Below are positions 1 through 7,890 of a stretch of 64,000 nt of DNA, piece by piece. A model generated the notes under the pieces. That model did no database searches, had not been told where the DNA came from, and saw only the letters and a list, made by a program, of their open reading frames with translations. Position numbers and translations under genes: made by a program. How positions within the stretch are numbered: the first letter of the stretch is position 1; each line of letters starts with the position of its first letter. The DNA is from Streptomyces tirandamycinicus. Its GTDB lineage: Bacteria; Actinomycetota; Actinomycetes; Streptomycetales; Streptomycetaceae. The stretch lies in contig NZ_CP029188.1 in assembly GCF_003097515.1 (NCBI RefSeq), forward strand, positions 7,174,531 to 7,238,530, in the 5' to 3' direction.

Positions 1-309
1 GATGTCCGGCGACTGCGAACCGATGGACACCGAGACACCGCACGAAGCCCCGTCGAAGCCCTTCTTCGAGGAGTCGTAGCCGATCTCGAGGATCCTGTTG
101 CGCACCAGCGTGGGAATGTCCGCCCACGCCTTGGTCGTCACCTCGCCTGCGACGTGCACCAGGCCGGTGGTGATCAGCGTCTCGACCGCGACCCGGGAGG
201 ACGGATCCTCCCGCAGCAACGCATCGAGGATGGTGTCGCTGATCTGGTCAGCGATCTTGTCGGGATGGCCCTCGGTCACGGACTCCGAGGTGAACAGGCG
301 TCTGGTCAT
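1..309 (-). CDS. metK: S-adenosylmethionine synthetase, N-terminal part (gene runs off the left edge)
   Basis: Makes S-adenosylmethionine from methionine and ATP in the cytoplasm. The visible 103 residues begin MTRRLFTSESVTEGHPDK, the highly conserved MetK N-terminus carrying the ATP/metal-binding GHPDK segment, and continue with the family's DAxLxxDPxSRVAVETL region. The rest of the gene lies outside the window. An in-frame ATG three codons upstream (318) is possible, but the family usually starts as chosen here. It lies on the same strand as the exporter upstream. SAM synthetase genes inside or beside clusters can boost methyl-donor supply, and two methyltransferases occur later in this window. 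I cannot tell from the fragment whether this is a pathway copy or the housekeeping one. Confidence 0.93.
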   Translation of the reverse strand, partial: MTRRLFTSESVTEGHPDKIADQISDTILDALLREDPSSRVAVETLITTGLVHVAGEVTTKAWADIPTLVRNRILEIGYDSSKKGFDGASCGVSVSIGSQSPDI

Positions 310-399
310 GGAAGGCATCAGATCCGCGGCCGCCGCCGGTCCGCAACCGGACTTGACCGAGTGGCGGGAAGACGGCGGATGCGGCGACGCTTGGGCACC

Positions 400-1662
400 T
401 CAGGCCACCGGAGCCGGAAGCTTCCCGGCCTCGCGGGCGGCACGCACGCCGAGCAGCGACCGGTACAGCAGGATCGCGGCGAGGCCGGCCGTCCCGTACA
501 GCAGGCTCATTCCGACAGCGGGCACGAACGCGCCGAGGGTGACGCACAGCGCGGCGACGAGCAGGCCGACCCGGGCGTTGAGCGCGTAGGCCGCCATGTA
601 CTTCGTGCGGGCCTCGGAGTCGATCAGGTCGGCCAGCAGCGCCTGGCGCACCGGGACGCTGGCGATCTCGCCGACGGTCAGCACGACGGCCGCGGCGATC
701 AGGACCCAGCCGGTGTTGCTGACCGCCCAGGTCATGTAGCCGACGGTGAAGACGGCGATGCCGCCGTACAGCCTGGCCCGCTCGGGGACCCGGGCCAGCA
801 GGGCCTTGGCGACCAGCACCAGGGCCACGACCAGCGCCGCGTTGACGGCACGCAGGACGCCGAGGATGGCCACGCCGTCGACCTCGAGGTTCCAGGAGCC
901 GACCGCGGCGAGCGTCTGGGGGGAGAACTCGTCGGCGAGCCGCACGGCGATGTAGTAGCCGATCTGCATCTCGACGGCCGAGATGAGGGCGGCGGCGGCC
1001 ATCAGGCGCAGGAAGACCCGGTCGTGGGCGACGGCCAGGTAGCCGCGGACCATCGCACCGGGGCCGGCCGCCGGCCTCTCGCCGGTGCGCGGAGCGGTCT
1101 CGCTGATCCAGCGCCACACCACGGCCGTGGTGAGCAGGCACAGTACGGCCGCACCGGTCAGCAGGTGGAGGAAGTGGCCGTCGTAGAGGAACCCGCCGAC
1201 CAGGGCCCCGACGGTGAAGGCCAGGTTGATGGACCAGTAGTTGATCGTGTAGACGAGCGGCCGGTTGTCGGGGGTGGAGACGTCGACCATCATCGCGTCG
1301 GCGGCGGGCGCGGCCATCTGCGAGAAGCAGGTGTTGAGCAGGAACAGCACGAACGTCGCGACACCGGACGTCCACCACGGCGAGTTGGCGAGGGCGAGCA
1401 GGGCGAAGGTGACGGTGGCGCCGAGTTCGCCGGCCACCATGACCGGGCGGCGGCCGTGGACGTCGGCGAGGTGCCCGCCGAGGAAGTTGGCGGCGATACC
1501 CGCCGCCGCCACCGCCACCGTCAGGACACCGGCGACGGCGGGCCCGTACAGGACCGCGAGATGGATGACCAGCAGCGGCATGAGCATGATGGACAGCAGC
1601 CGCTGGACGAAGCCCACGGCGATCCGCAGCCGGATGTTCGGGTGCAGGGAGCTCACGTTCAT
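400..1662 (-). CDS. MFS transporter, probable exporter
   Basis: A 420-residue integral membrane protein with about 12 hydrophobic segments. Motif A of the major facilitator superfamily appears after helix 2 (GGHLADVHGRRPV, about residues 58-70). Short loops and no large soluble domain fit the single-domain MFS drug/metabolite exporter type. Its start codon overlaps the stop of the upstream tautomerase gene (ATGA), so the two are translationally coupled. The substrate cannot be read from the sequence. Its position at the cluster edge suggests export of the product or an intermediate. Confidence 0.85.
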   Translation of the reverse strand: MNVSSLHPNIRLRIAVGFVQRLLSIMLMPLLVIHLAVLYGPAVAGVLTVAVAAAGIAANFLGGHLADVHGRRPVMVAGELGATVTFALLALANSPWWTSGVATFVLFLLNTCFSQMAAPAADAMMVDVSTPDNRPLVYTINYWSINLAFTVGALVGGFLYDGHFLHLLTGAAVLCLLTTAVVWRWISETAPRTGERPAAGPGAMVRGYLAVAHDRVFLRLMAAAALISAVEMQIGYYIAVRLADEFSPQTLAAVGSWNLEVDGVAILGVLRAVNAALVVALVLVAKALLARVPERARLYGGIAVFTVGYMTWAVSNTGWVLIAAAVVLTVGEIASVPVRQALLADLIDSEARTKYMAAYALNARVGLLVAALCVTLGAFVPAVGMSLLYGTAGLAAILLYRSLLGVRAAREAGKLPAPVA

Positions 1663-1865
1663 CGCCGGCTCCGGGGGAGGCGGGTCTCGTCGGCGAGATG
1701 GCCGCCCTTGCCCCAGTGGCCGGGGTCCACGTCCCGGACGATGACCGTCACGGCCTCGCCCGGGCAGCCGGACACCCGGCTGACGACGTCGGTGATGCCC
1801 GACACCAGCTCCCTTCGCGCGGCTCGGTCATTGCCCTGCCACCAGTTGACGGTGATCACCGGCAT
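1659..1865 (-). CDS. 4-oxalocrotonate tautomerase-like small protein
   Basis: A 68-residue protein starting MPVITVNWW. After Met removal the N-terminus would be Pro, the general base of the tautomerase superfamily, and the length matches the 60-75-residue monomers that form hexamers. Start 1865 is preferred over longer upstream reading because it puts Pro at position 2 and has an AAGGA ribosome-binding site about 8 bases upstream. The stop overlaps the MFS start. The family interconverts keto and enol forms of 2-oxo acids, so a role on a 2-keto-acid intermediate is possible (inference). Confidence 0.72.
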   Translation of the reverse strand: MPVITVNWWQGNDRAARRELVSGITDVVSRVSGCPGEAVTVIVRDVDPGHWGKGGHLADETRLPRSRR

Positions 1866-1968
1866 GTCAGCGGTCCTTCTCTCGAGAGCCGATTCACGAC
1901 GCGGGCGCGGCGGCTCGAGAATCCCCGGGGCGTCGGCGCGGCCGCAAGCGGGTGCGGGGAAGGAGGAA

Positions 1969-2052
1969 CGACTTGAACAAGTCGGCGGCGCTTTTCCGGG
2001 CGTCGCCGTCACCCAGCGGAGCCGTGTCGGTGGAATCGACCTGGACAAGCCG
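1969..2052. promoter_or_regulatory. Two operator-like palindromes between divergent genes
   Basis: At 1969-1984 a 7-bp inverted repeat CGACTTG/CAAGTCG is separated by two bases. At 2037-2052 a degenerate version (CGACCTG GA CAAGCCG) occurs 68 bp further on. Both lie in the 433-bp gap between the minus-strand tautomerase/MFS pair (start 1865) and the plus-strand dioxygenase operon (start 2299). Size and placement fit a dimeric repressor site, but no regulator gene is adjacent. Confidence 0.4.
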
Positions 2053-2109
2053 GCGGCTCTTTCCGGCCGTCGCCGTCACCCACCGGAGCCGAGTTGGTGA
2101 AGTCGGCCT
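1975..2109. repeat. Imperfect direct repeat, two copies of about 67 bp
   Basis: Positions 1975-2042 and 2043-2109 are head-to-tail copies, about 85% identical by eye. Both contain the core CGTCGCCGTCACCCA followed by a CGGAGCC block. Each copy carries one of the palindromes described separately. The remainder of the 1866-2298 gap shows no credible gene. Confidence 0.6.
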
Positions 2110-2298
2110 GCGATTACGGGACATGTTGCCGCCGATTTCCGGCCCGTGGTGTGATCGGCGCCGTCCTGCCCGGCCGGCTCCGTCCGGACGATGCCGGGGT
2201 CTTCTCCCGTGGCGGGAAGGGCGTACCGCGCCCCGATGCCCGCGCGGCCCGCCCGTCACGGGAGCACAGGGTTCCCGACACGTTCGGAAGGAATGCTG

Positions 2299-3159
2299 AT
2301 GTCGCTCTTCGACATACGCAGGATCGGCGGAAGGATAGGCGCGGAGGTGACGGGGGTCGACCTCTCCACCGCGCTGCCGGATTCCGTGTTCCGCCAGATC
2401 CATGAGGCATTTCTGGAGTACAAGGTCCTGTTCTTCCGGGACCAGGAGATCACCGACGAGCACCAGCTCGCCTTCGCCGGCCGGTTCGGGCCGCTCACCC
2501 AGACACACCCGATGATGCGGACGGTCGACGGCACCCCGCAGGTCATCCCGGTCGACGGAGAGGACCAGCGGGCCGACCACTGGCACACCGACATCAGCTT
2601 CACCACCACCCCGTCGCTGGGGACCACCCTGCGCAGCGTGGTGCTGCCCCCGTACGGCGGGGACACGATGGTCGCCAACGCGGCCGCGGGCTACCGGGAT
2701 CTGCCCGCCGAGCTGCGCGGGATCGCCGACCGGCTGTGGGCCGTGCACAGCAACCACGCGGAGCAGCCGCGGCTGGGCACCGAGCGCGGGGAGGAGGTCA
2801 GGGCGGCGTTCCTGGCCCGGCGGTTCGAAGCCGCCCATCCGGTGGTGCGGGTCCATCCGGAGTCGGGTGAGCCGAGCCTCTTCCTGGGCGGCTTCGCGCA
2901 GTGGCTGGTGGGCCTGGAGCCGCGCGAGTCCCGGCCGATCATCGACGTGCTGCAGGGGTATGTGCGTCGGCCCGAGAACACCGCCCGCTGGAGCTGGCGC
3001 CCCGGCGACGTCCTGATCTTCGACAACCGCAGCACGCAGCACTACGCGGTCAACGACTACGGACGCCGGCGGAGGGTGCTGCACCGGGTGTCCGTCACCG
3101 GCGACGTGCCCGTCGGACTCGACGGGCGCACCAGCTACGCACTCAAGGAGGGCGAGTGA
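2299..3159 (+). CDS. TauD/TfdA-family Fe(II)/2-oxoglutarate dioxygenase
   Basis: A 286-residue non-heme iron oxygenase. The facial triad is visible as HWHTD (H96-x-D98) plus a distal His in the segment NRSTQHYA, and the 2-oxoglutarate-binding Arg lies in the following RRRRVLHRV stretch. Length is normal for TauD-type enzymes. Start 2299 (MSLFDIRRIGG) was chosen because the GGAAGGA ribosome-binding site lies 6 bases before it, whereas the ATG two codons upstream touches it. It is the first gene of a long operon, and its stop overlaps the GTG of the aldolase. Likely role is hydroxylation or oxidative cleavage of an amino- or sulfo-acid-like substrate. The substrate is unknown. Confidence 0.88.
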   Translation: MSLFDIRRIGGRIGAEVTGVDLSTALPDSVFRQIHEAFLEYKVLFFRDQEITDEHQLAFAGRFGPLTQTHPMMRTVDGTPQVIPVDGEDQRADHWHTDISFTTTPSLGTTLRSVVLPPYGGDTMVANAAAGYRDLPAELRGIADRLWAVHSNHAEQPRLGTERGEEVRAAFLARRFEAAHPVVRVHPESGEPSLFLGGFAQWLVGLEPRESRPIIDVLQGYVRRPENTARWSWRPGDVLIFDNRSTQHYAVNDYGRRRRVLHRVSVTGDVPVGLDGRTSYALKEGE

Positions 3160-3956
3160 GCACGGCCCCCTCCCCCCGCCGCGACCCCGTGTCGTTCGCC
3201 GCCCGGCTGCGCGGCCGGGACCCCCTCGTCGGCTACTGGATCGCCCTGGACAACCCGGCCGCCACCGAACGGATCGCCGGACTCGGCTACGACTACATCG
3301 GGGTGGACGGCCAGCACGGGGTGCTGCACCAGCCCGGGTGGCAGGCGGCGATGCTGGCGGTGGACGCCCGCGGCCGCTCCGCGGGCGTCATCCGGGTGCC
3401 GTCACCGGACCCGGTCGCCATCGGGATCGCGCTCGACACCGGAGCACGCGGCGTCATCGTCCCGATGGTGGAGAGCGCCGAGCAGGCGCGGACGGCGGTA
3501 CGGGCCTGCCGGCACCACCCGGCGGGGACCCGCAGCCTCGGCGGGCCCGTCCGGGCCGAGCTGCGGCTGGGCTCCGTACCGGCCGAGATCGACGACCGGG
3601 TCGCCTGCATCGTGATGATCGAGACGGCCGCCGCGCTGGACGACCTGGAGGCCATATGCGCGACCGAGGGCATCGACGCGGTGTACGTCGGTCCCGCCGA
3701 CCTGTCCGCCGCGCTCGGCGCGCGCTGGTTCGGCGATCCGGCGGCCGCCGACGCGCTGGCGGCCGCTCTGGAGCGGATCACCGACGCCGCCCGCCGTCAC
3801 GGCATCGCCTGCGGCATCCACGTGATGGACGGCGAGAGCGCCGCGAAGCGGCTCGCCCAGGGCTTCACCTTCGCCACCGTCTCCAGCGACATCACGCACC
3901 TTCAGCAGGCCGCCGCCGCGCACCTGGCCGCGGCGAGGTGCCTCGACGCGGCCTGA
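3156..3956 (+). CDS. HpcH/HpaI-family class II aldolase
   Basis: A 266-residue TIM-barrel aldolase/lyase. Recognised from YIGVDGQHG (family D-x-E/Q-H-G catalytic His region), the metal-binding MIETAAA segment and VGPADLSAALG near the C-terminal third. Members cleave or form C-C bonds between pyruvate-type enolates and aldehydes with a divalent metal. The GTG start overlaps the dioxygenase stop (GTGA) and has an AAGGAGG site 4 bases upstream, so it is co-translated with it. In this operon it could join or split a 2-oxo acid and an aldehyde, possibly one made by the nearby ThDP or aldehyde dehydrogenase enzymes (inference). Confidence 0.87.
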   Translation: MSTAPSPRRDPVSFAARLRGRDPLVGYWIALDNPAATERIAGLGYDYIGVDGQHGVLHQPGWQAAMLAVDARGRSAGVIRVPSPDPVAIGIALDTGARGVIVPMVESAEQARTAVRACRHHPAGTRSLGGPVRAELRLGSVPAEIDDRVACIVMIETAAALDDLEAICATEGIDAVYVGPADLSAALGARWFGDPAAADALAAALERITDAARRHGIACGIHVMDGESAAKRLAQGFTFATVSSDITHLQQAAAAHLAAARCLDAA

Positions 3957-3981
3957 CGGGCCCCGGACGAGGAGGAGAGGC

Positions 3982-4938
3982 ATGACGACACACATGAGCC
4001 CGCGGCCGGTACGGGCCGCCGTGGCACCGCCCGCCGGGTCCCTGGAGGACCTGGTCGGGCGCACGCCGCTGATGGAGGTCCCCCTGCCGGGCCTCGCCGG
4101 ATCGGTGCGGCTGCTGGCCAAACTGGAGATGGCCAATCCGCTCTCCAGCGTGAAGGACCGGGCCGCGCTGTTCATGGTGCGGGCCGCCGAGGCGTCGGGA
4201 GAGCTCCCCGCCACCGGGGGCACGGTCGTCGAGTGCTCCTCCGGCAGCACCGGCATCTCGCTGGCCGCGCTGTGCGCCCGCCGCGGCCACCGGTGCGTCA
4301 TCGTGATGCCCGACAACGCCAGCGAGGAACGGCGCCTGCTCCTGGCTGAGCTGGGGGCCGAGGTCCACCTCGTACCCCACCAGGACGGGCTGATGGCCGC
4401 CTGGGCGTACGCCGAGGAGCTCCAGCGCGCCCTGCCCGGCTCGTGGGTGCCGCACCAGGACCGCAACCCCGCCAACGTCACGGCGCACTACGAGACCACG
4501 GGACCGGAGATCTGGGAGGCCACGGCCGGCCGGGTCGACGTGCTGGTGTGCGGAGTGGGAACCGGCGGCACGCTGACCGGTACGGCCCGCTACCTGAAGG
4601 AGCGCACCGCGCTGCACGTCGTGGCGGTCGAACCGGCCCGATCGGCCGTGCTGTCCGGGGGCGAGGCCGGCCCGCACGGCATCCCGGGCATCGGGGCCGG
4701 CTATGTCTCGGACATCACCGACCTCTCCCTGGTGGACGAGGTCGTCGCCGTACCGGACGAGGCGGCCGCCGCCACCACCCGGGAGATCGTGCGCGCCACC
4801 GGTCTGACCGTCGGAGCCTCCTCGGGCGCCGCCGCCTGGGCGAGCCGCGCCGTCACCGCGCACCCGCGCTGGGCGGGCGCGACGGTCGTCACCGTCTTCC
4901 CGGACAGCGGGGAGCGCTATCTGTCGACGGCCCGCTGA
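3982..4938 (+). CDS. PLP-dependent cysteine synthase-fold beta-replacement enzyme (first copy)
   Basis: A 318-residue fold-type II PLP enzyme of the O-acetylserine sulfhydrylase/cystathionine beta-synthase group. Visible are the Schiff-base Lys in PLSSVKDRAA, the substrate-loop SSGSTGIS, the phosphate-binding GVGTGGTLTG and a C-terminal SSGAA. It replaces the beta-substituent of O-acetyl- or O-phosphoserine with a nucleophile. The canonical substrate loop is TSGNTG; here Asn is replaced by Ser (SSGSTG), which suggests altered substrate handling. A second, more canonical copy is at 22662-23624 beside a serine acetyltransferase, so the two probably have different nucleophiles or substrates. Confidence 0.87.
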   Translation: MTTHMSPRPVRAAVAPPAGSLEDLVGRTPLMEVPLPGLAGSVRLLAKLEMANPLSSVKDRAALFMVRAAEASGELPATGGTVVECSSGSTGISLAALCARRGHRCVIVMPDNASEERRLLLAELGAEVHLVPHQDGLMAAWAYAEELQRALPGSWVPHQDRNPANVTAHYETTGPEIWEATAGRVDVLVCGVGTGGTLTGTARYLKERTALHVVAVEPARSAVLSGGEAGPHGIPGIGAGYVSDITDLSLVDEVVAVPDEAAAATTREIVRATGLTVGASSGAAAWASRAVTAHPRWAGATVVTVFPDSGERYLSTAR

Positions 4939-4969
4939 TCCGTCGTCGCCTCACCGAAAGCAGGCAGAG

Positions 4970-6832
4970 ATGTGCCGGATCTTCGGCTACTTCAACGCGG
5001 TGGCGACACCGCACGAGATGCGGACCGTCGCGGCCCTCCAGCGGCACGGCGGTCCGGATGCGACGGGCGTGTCCCGGGCTCCCGGGTGGGGCCTGGGCAA
5101 CAACCGCCTCGCCGTCGTCGACCTGGACGGCGGTGACCAGCCGTACGGGCGCGGCGGGCCGGTGCAGGTGGTGTTCAACGGCGAGATCTACAACCACGAG
5201 GAGCTGCGCCGGCGCCTCGAGTCGCTCGGGCACTCGGTCCCGGACCGCTGCGACGGGTCGGTGCTGCCCGCGCTCTACCTGGAGTACGGCGAGGAGTTCA
5301 CCGAGCACCTCGACGGCATGTACGCGCTGGCGCTGCTGGACGCGCGCGGCGAGGTGCCCCGGCTCCTGCTGGCCACCGACCACCTGGGGATGAAGCCGCT
5401 GTACCTCCGGTGGGACGCGGCGTGCCGCTCCCTGCGCTTCTCCTCGGAGCTGCCCGCGCTGCTGGGATTCGGCGGAGTCGGCGGCCGGGTGCGGGAGTCG
5501 GGCCTGGACGCGTATCTGGCCACCCGCACCCCGTTCGGTACGCGGACGGTGTACGAGGACGTGGAGGTGCTCCAGCCGGGCACCACCTGGGTGTGCGAGC
5601 TGGGTGGCGCCCCGCGCGTGCGGCGGCGGCCGGCCGACGCCCCCGCGCCGGCCGGCGACGGGGGCACCGCGGAGGCCGGCGACGAGGGCACCGCGGCGCG
5701 GCGGGTACGGCGCGCACTGCGCTCCGAGGTCGGCCGGCTGCTGGTGGCGGACGTGCCCGTCGCCCTGATCACCTCCGGCGGTCTGGACTCCGGCCTGGTC
5801 ACGGCGCTCGCGGCCGAGCACGGCCCGGTGCACACCTTCAACATCGCCTACCGGGGCACCTGGCCGTTCGACGAGCGGCACTTCGCCCGCGAGGTCGCCG
5901 AGCGCGCCCGGGCGGTCCACCACCAGGTGGAGATCGACCCGGCCGCCTTCCCGGCCCTGCTGGAAGAGACCGTCTGGCACCTGGGCCAGCCGAACGCCGA
6001 CCCCATCGCCCTGAGTACGTACGCCCTGTTCCGGGCGGTCCGGGACGCCGGCTTCACGGTGGCGCTCACCGGCGACGCCGCCGACGAGGTGTTCGGCGGG
6101 TACGAGCGGATGCGGCGCGCGGCCGAGCGCGCGGCGGCCGGAGCCGACTGGTCGGCGGCCTACCTGGACGCGCTGTCCGCCGCCCCTGCCGCCCTGCGGA
6201 CGAGCCTGTACACCGACGCCTACCGGGCCCATGTCCGCGAGGACCCGGCGCTGCCCGAGGCGGTGCGGGAGGACCTGCTGCACGGCCCCGGCACCGTGCT
6301 GGACCGCATCACCCGCTTCGAGCTGGAGAACCGGCTGCCCGCCTACCACCTGCGCCGTGTCGACCACTTGAGCATGGCCTCCTCGGTGGAGGCGCGGCTG
6401 CCGTTCTGCCAGCGGTCGGTCGTCGCACTCGGCCGATCGCTCCGCGACCACCAGCGCATCCGGGACGGCCGGGTCAAGCGGACCCTCTACGCCGCCGCCG
6501 CCGGACTGCTGCCCGACCGGGTGCTGTCCCGCCCCAAGCAGCCGTTCACCCTGCCGGTGACGGCGATGCTGCGGCCCGGCAGCACCCTGTGGGAGTACGC
6601 GCGCGACCTCCTGGCGCCCGGCCGGATCGCCGCCGCGGGGCGGCTGGACGGGCAGGCCGTGGACGCCCTCTTCGCCTCGCAGGCCGAACGGCCCGACGAC
6701 ACCGCCGCGATGGCGCTGTGGGCGCTGCTCGTGCACGAGGTGTGGGAAGGGCAGTTCCGGCACACCGCGGGGCGCCCCGGCTCGGCCGAGACGCCTGCGG
6801 GCGGGGCCAGACCGCTGGCGGTGGCGGCGTGA
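4970..6832 (+). CDS. Asparagine synthetase (glutamine-hydrolysing) homologue
   Basis: A 620-residue class II amidotransferase. Cys2 of MCRIFGYF is the glutaminase nucleophile, and FNGEIYNH and the early RHGGPDA segment are typical of the N-terminal Ntn domain. The C-terminal ATP-pyrophosphatase domain has the SGGLDS loop (about residue 268) and TGDAADEVFGGY. Because Cys2 is intact, it should be a true glutamine-dependent amidotransferase rather than a beta-lactam synthetase-type member lacking that Cys. AsnB-like enzymes in clusters amidate carboxylates or make amide/hydrazide bonds. The stop overlaps the GTG of the next gene. Confidence 0.9.
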   Translation: MCRIFGYFNAVATPHEMRTVAALQRHGGPDATGVSRAPGWGLGNNRLAVVDLDGGDQPYGRGGPVQVVFNGEIYNHEELRRRLESLGHSVPDRCDGSVLPALYLEYGEEFTEHLDGMYALALLDARGEVPRLLLATDHLGMKPLYLRWDAACRSLRFSSELPALLGFGGVGGRVRESGLDAYLATRTPFGTRTVYEDVEVLQPGTTWVCELGGAPRVRRRPADAPAPAGDGGTAEAGDEGTAARRVRRALRSEVGRLLVADVPVALITSGGLDSGLVTALAAEHGPVHTFNIAYRGTWPFDERHFAREVAERARAVHHQVEIDPAAFPALLEETVWHLGQPNADPIALSTYALFRAVRDAGFTVALTGDAADEVFGGYERMRRAAERAAAGADWSAAYLDALSAAPAALRTSLYTDAYRAHVREDPALPEAVREDLLHGPGTVLDRITRFELENRLPAYHLRRVDHLSMASSVEARLPFCQRSVVALGRSLRDHQRIRDGRVKRTLYAAAAGLLPDRVLSRPKQPFTLPVTAMLRPGSTLWEYARDLLAPGRIAAAGRLDGQAVDALFASQAERPDDTAAMALWALLVHEVWEGQFRHTAGRPGSAETPAGGARPLAVAA

Positions 6833-7890
6833 TCGGCCACCTGGCGTACGCGGCGGGCAGCCCCTGCCCCACTTTCGTGCTGGACGCCGGACGGCTGCCG
6901 CGCGACGAGGAGGCACTGCTGGCCCATCTCGCGGAGGCCCGCCGCTACCTGGTCTCCGCCGGGGGCGCCCACGTGCTGAAGTTCGCGCTGGTCGAGCCGT
7001 CCGCGCACCCGATGTTCGACCTGGACTACCGCTTCGTGCAGGCACTGCCCGGCGCGCCGGACCGGTTCGACACCCGCGGCTCGTGCGGGCACTCGATCCT
7101 GGCGGCGGTGGTGGCCGCGTCCCGCTCGGGCATGCTGCCGCGCCTGGTGCCGGGCGCACGGATCCGCGTCCACGTCCGCAACAACGGGGACAGCGTGGTG
7201 TGCGAGGCCGACCGGATCGAGCGCGACGAGGCCGGTTTCACCGTCACCTTCGTCCATCCGGCCCCCGTCCCCTTCCCGGACCTGCTGCCCGCCGGGCGGC
7301 CGCGCACCGTGCTCGGCAGCGGCGGGGAACGGGCCGAGGTCTCGCTCGTCGCCAGCGCCAACGCCTATGCCTTCGTGGACGCGAGGACGCTCGGCGTGCC
7401 CGACCAGGCCGCGCTGTTCGCCGCCGGGCAGCAGCTGCTCGACCGGCTGGAAGGGATCCGCGGGGCCGCCGCCGACCGGCTCGGCTGGCCGCGTGCCGGG
7501 GCCTTTCCCAAGATCGCGGCGGTGCTGCCGGCCGAACGCGGCGGGATCGCGGTACGCGCCGTGACCGTGTCCGGATGGCACCCGTCGATCGCGCTGACCG
7601 GCGTCGTCTGCCTGGGCTCGGCGGCACGGATCCCCGGCACGGTGCCGTGGCGGGTCGCCCGCGAGCACGGCGCCGGCGACGGACCGGTCGACGTCTTCAC
7701 CCCCGGCGGACGGACCGCGGTCACCGCGGTCACCGCTGCCCCCGGGACGGCCGGCGGCGAGGGCGCCCTGCTGTGGGCGACCGTCGCCCGCAAACGCGTC
7801 ACCTTCCAGGGCTCGTTCGTCCTGGCACCCCTGAGTCATCTGCAATTCGAGGAGGTCGCCAAGTGCCTGGCGCTGTCGGGGGCGGCATGA
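6829..7890 (+). CDS. PrpF-family isomerase (diaminopimelate-epimerase fold)
   Basis: A 353-residue protein resembling PrpF and 4-oxalomesaconate tautomerase. Two conserved Cys regions are present, GSCGHS (about residue 88) and LTGVVCLGSAARIPGTV near residue 260, matching the paired-Cys acid/base arrangement of this fold. Family members move double bonds or epimerise via proton transfer without cofactors. The GTG start overlaps the AsnB stop. By analogy with the DapF-fold racemase in D-cycloserine biosynthesis it could epimerise an amino-acid intermediate, but an alkene isomerase is equally possible. Confidence 0.75.
   Translation: MIGHLAYAAGSPCPTFVLDAGRLPRDEEALLAHLAEARRYLVSAGGAHVLKFALVEPSAHPMFDLDYRFVQALPGAPDRFDTRGSCGHSILAAVVAASRSGMLPRLVPGARIRVHVRNNGDSVVCEADRIERDEAGFTVTFVHPAPVPFPDLLPAGRPRTVLGSGGERAEVSLVASANAYAFVDARTLGVPDQAALFAAGQQLLDRLEGIRGAAADRLGWPRAGAFPKIAAVLPAERGGIAVRAVTVSGWHPSIALTGVVCLGSAARIPGTVPWRVAREHGAGDGPVDVFTPGGRTAVTAVTAAPGTAGGEGALLWATVARKRVTFQGSFVLAPLSHLQFEEVAKCLALSGAA

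Noticed and set aside
154..2100. Long plus-strand open frame over the MFS gene
   Set aside because: Arg/Gly/Asp-rich shadow of the MFS and tautomerase genes on the other strand; no domain and no ribosome-binding site.
2110..2126. Possible copy of the cluster motif before the dioxygenase
   Set aside because: Needs a one-base insertion and has ACATGT in place of AGATGC; the -10 is poor. Not counted among the ten sites.
4970..6832. Beta-lactam synthetase
   Set aside because: Cys2 and the glutaminase domain are intact, unlike beta-lactam synthetases; a glutamine-dependent amidotransferase is more likely, even though a ThDP enzyme and a 2OG oxygenase are nearby as in clavulanate clusters.
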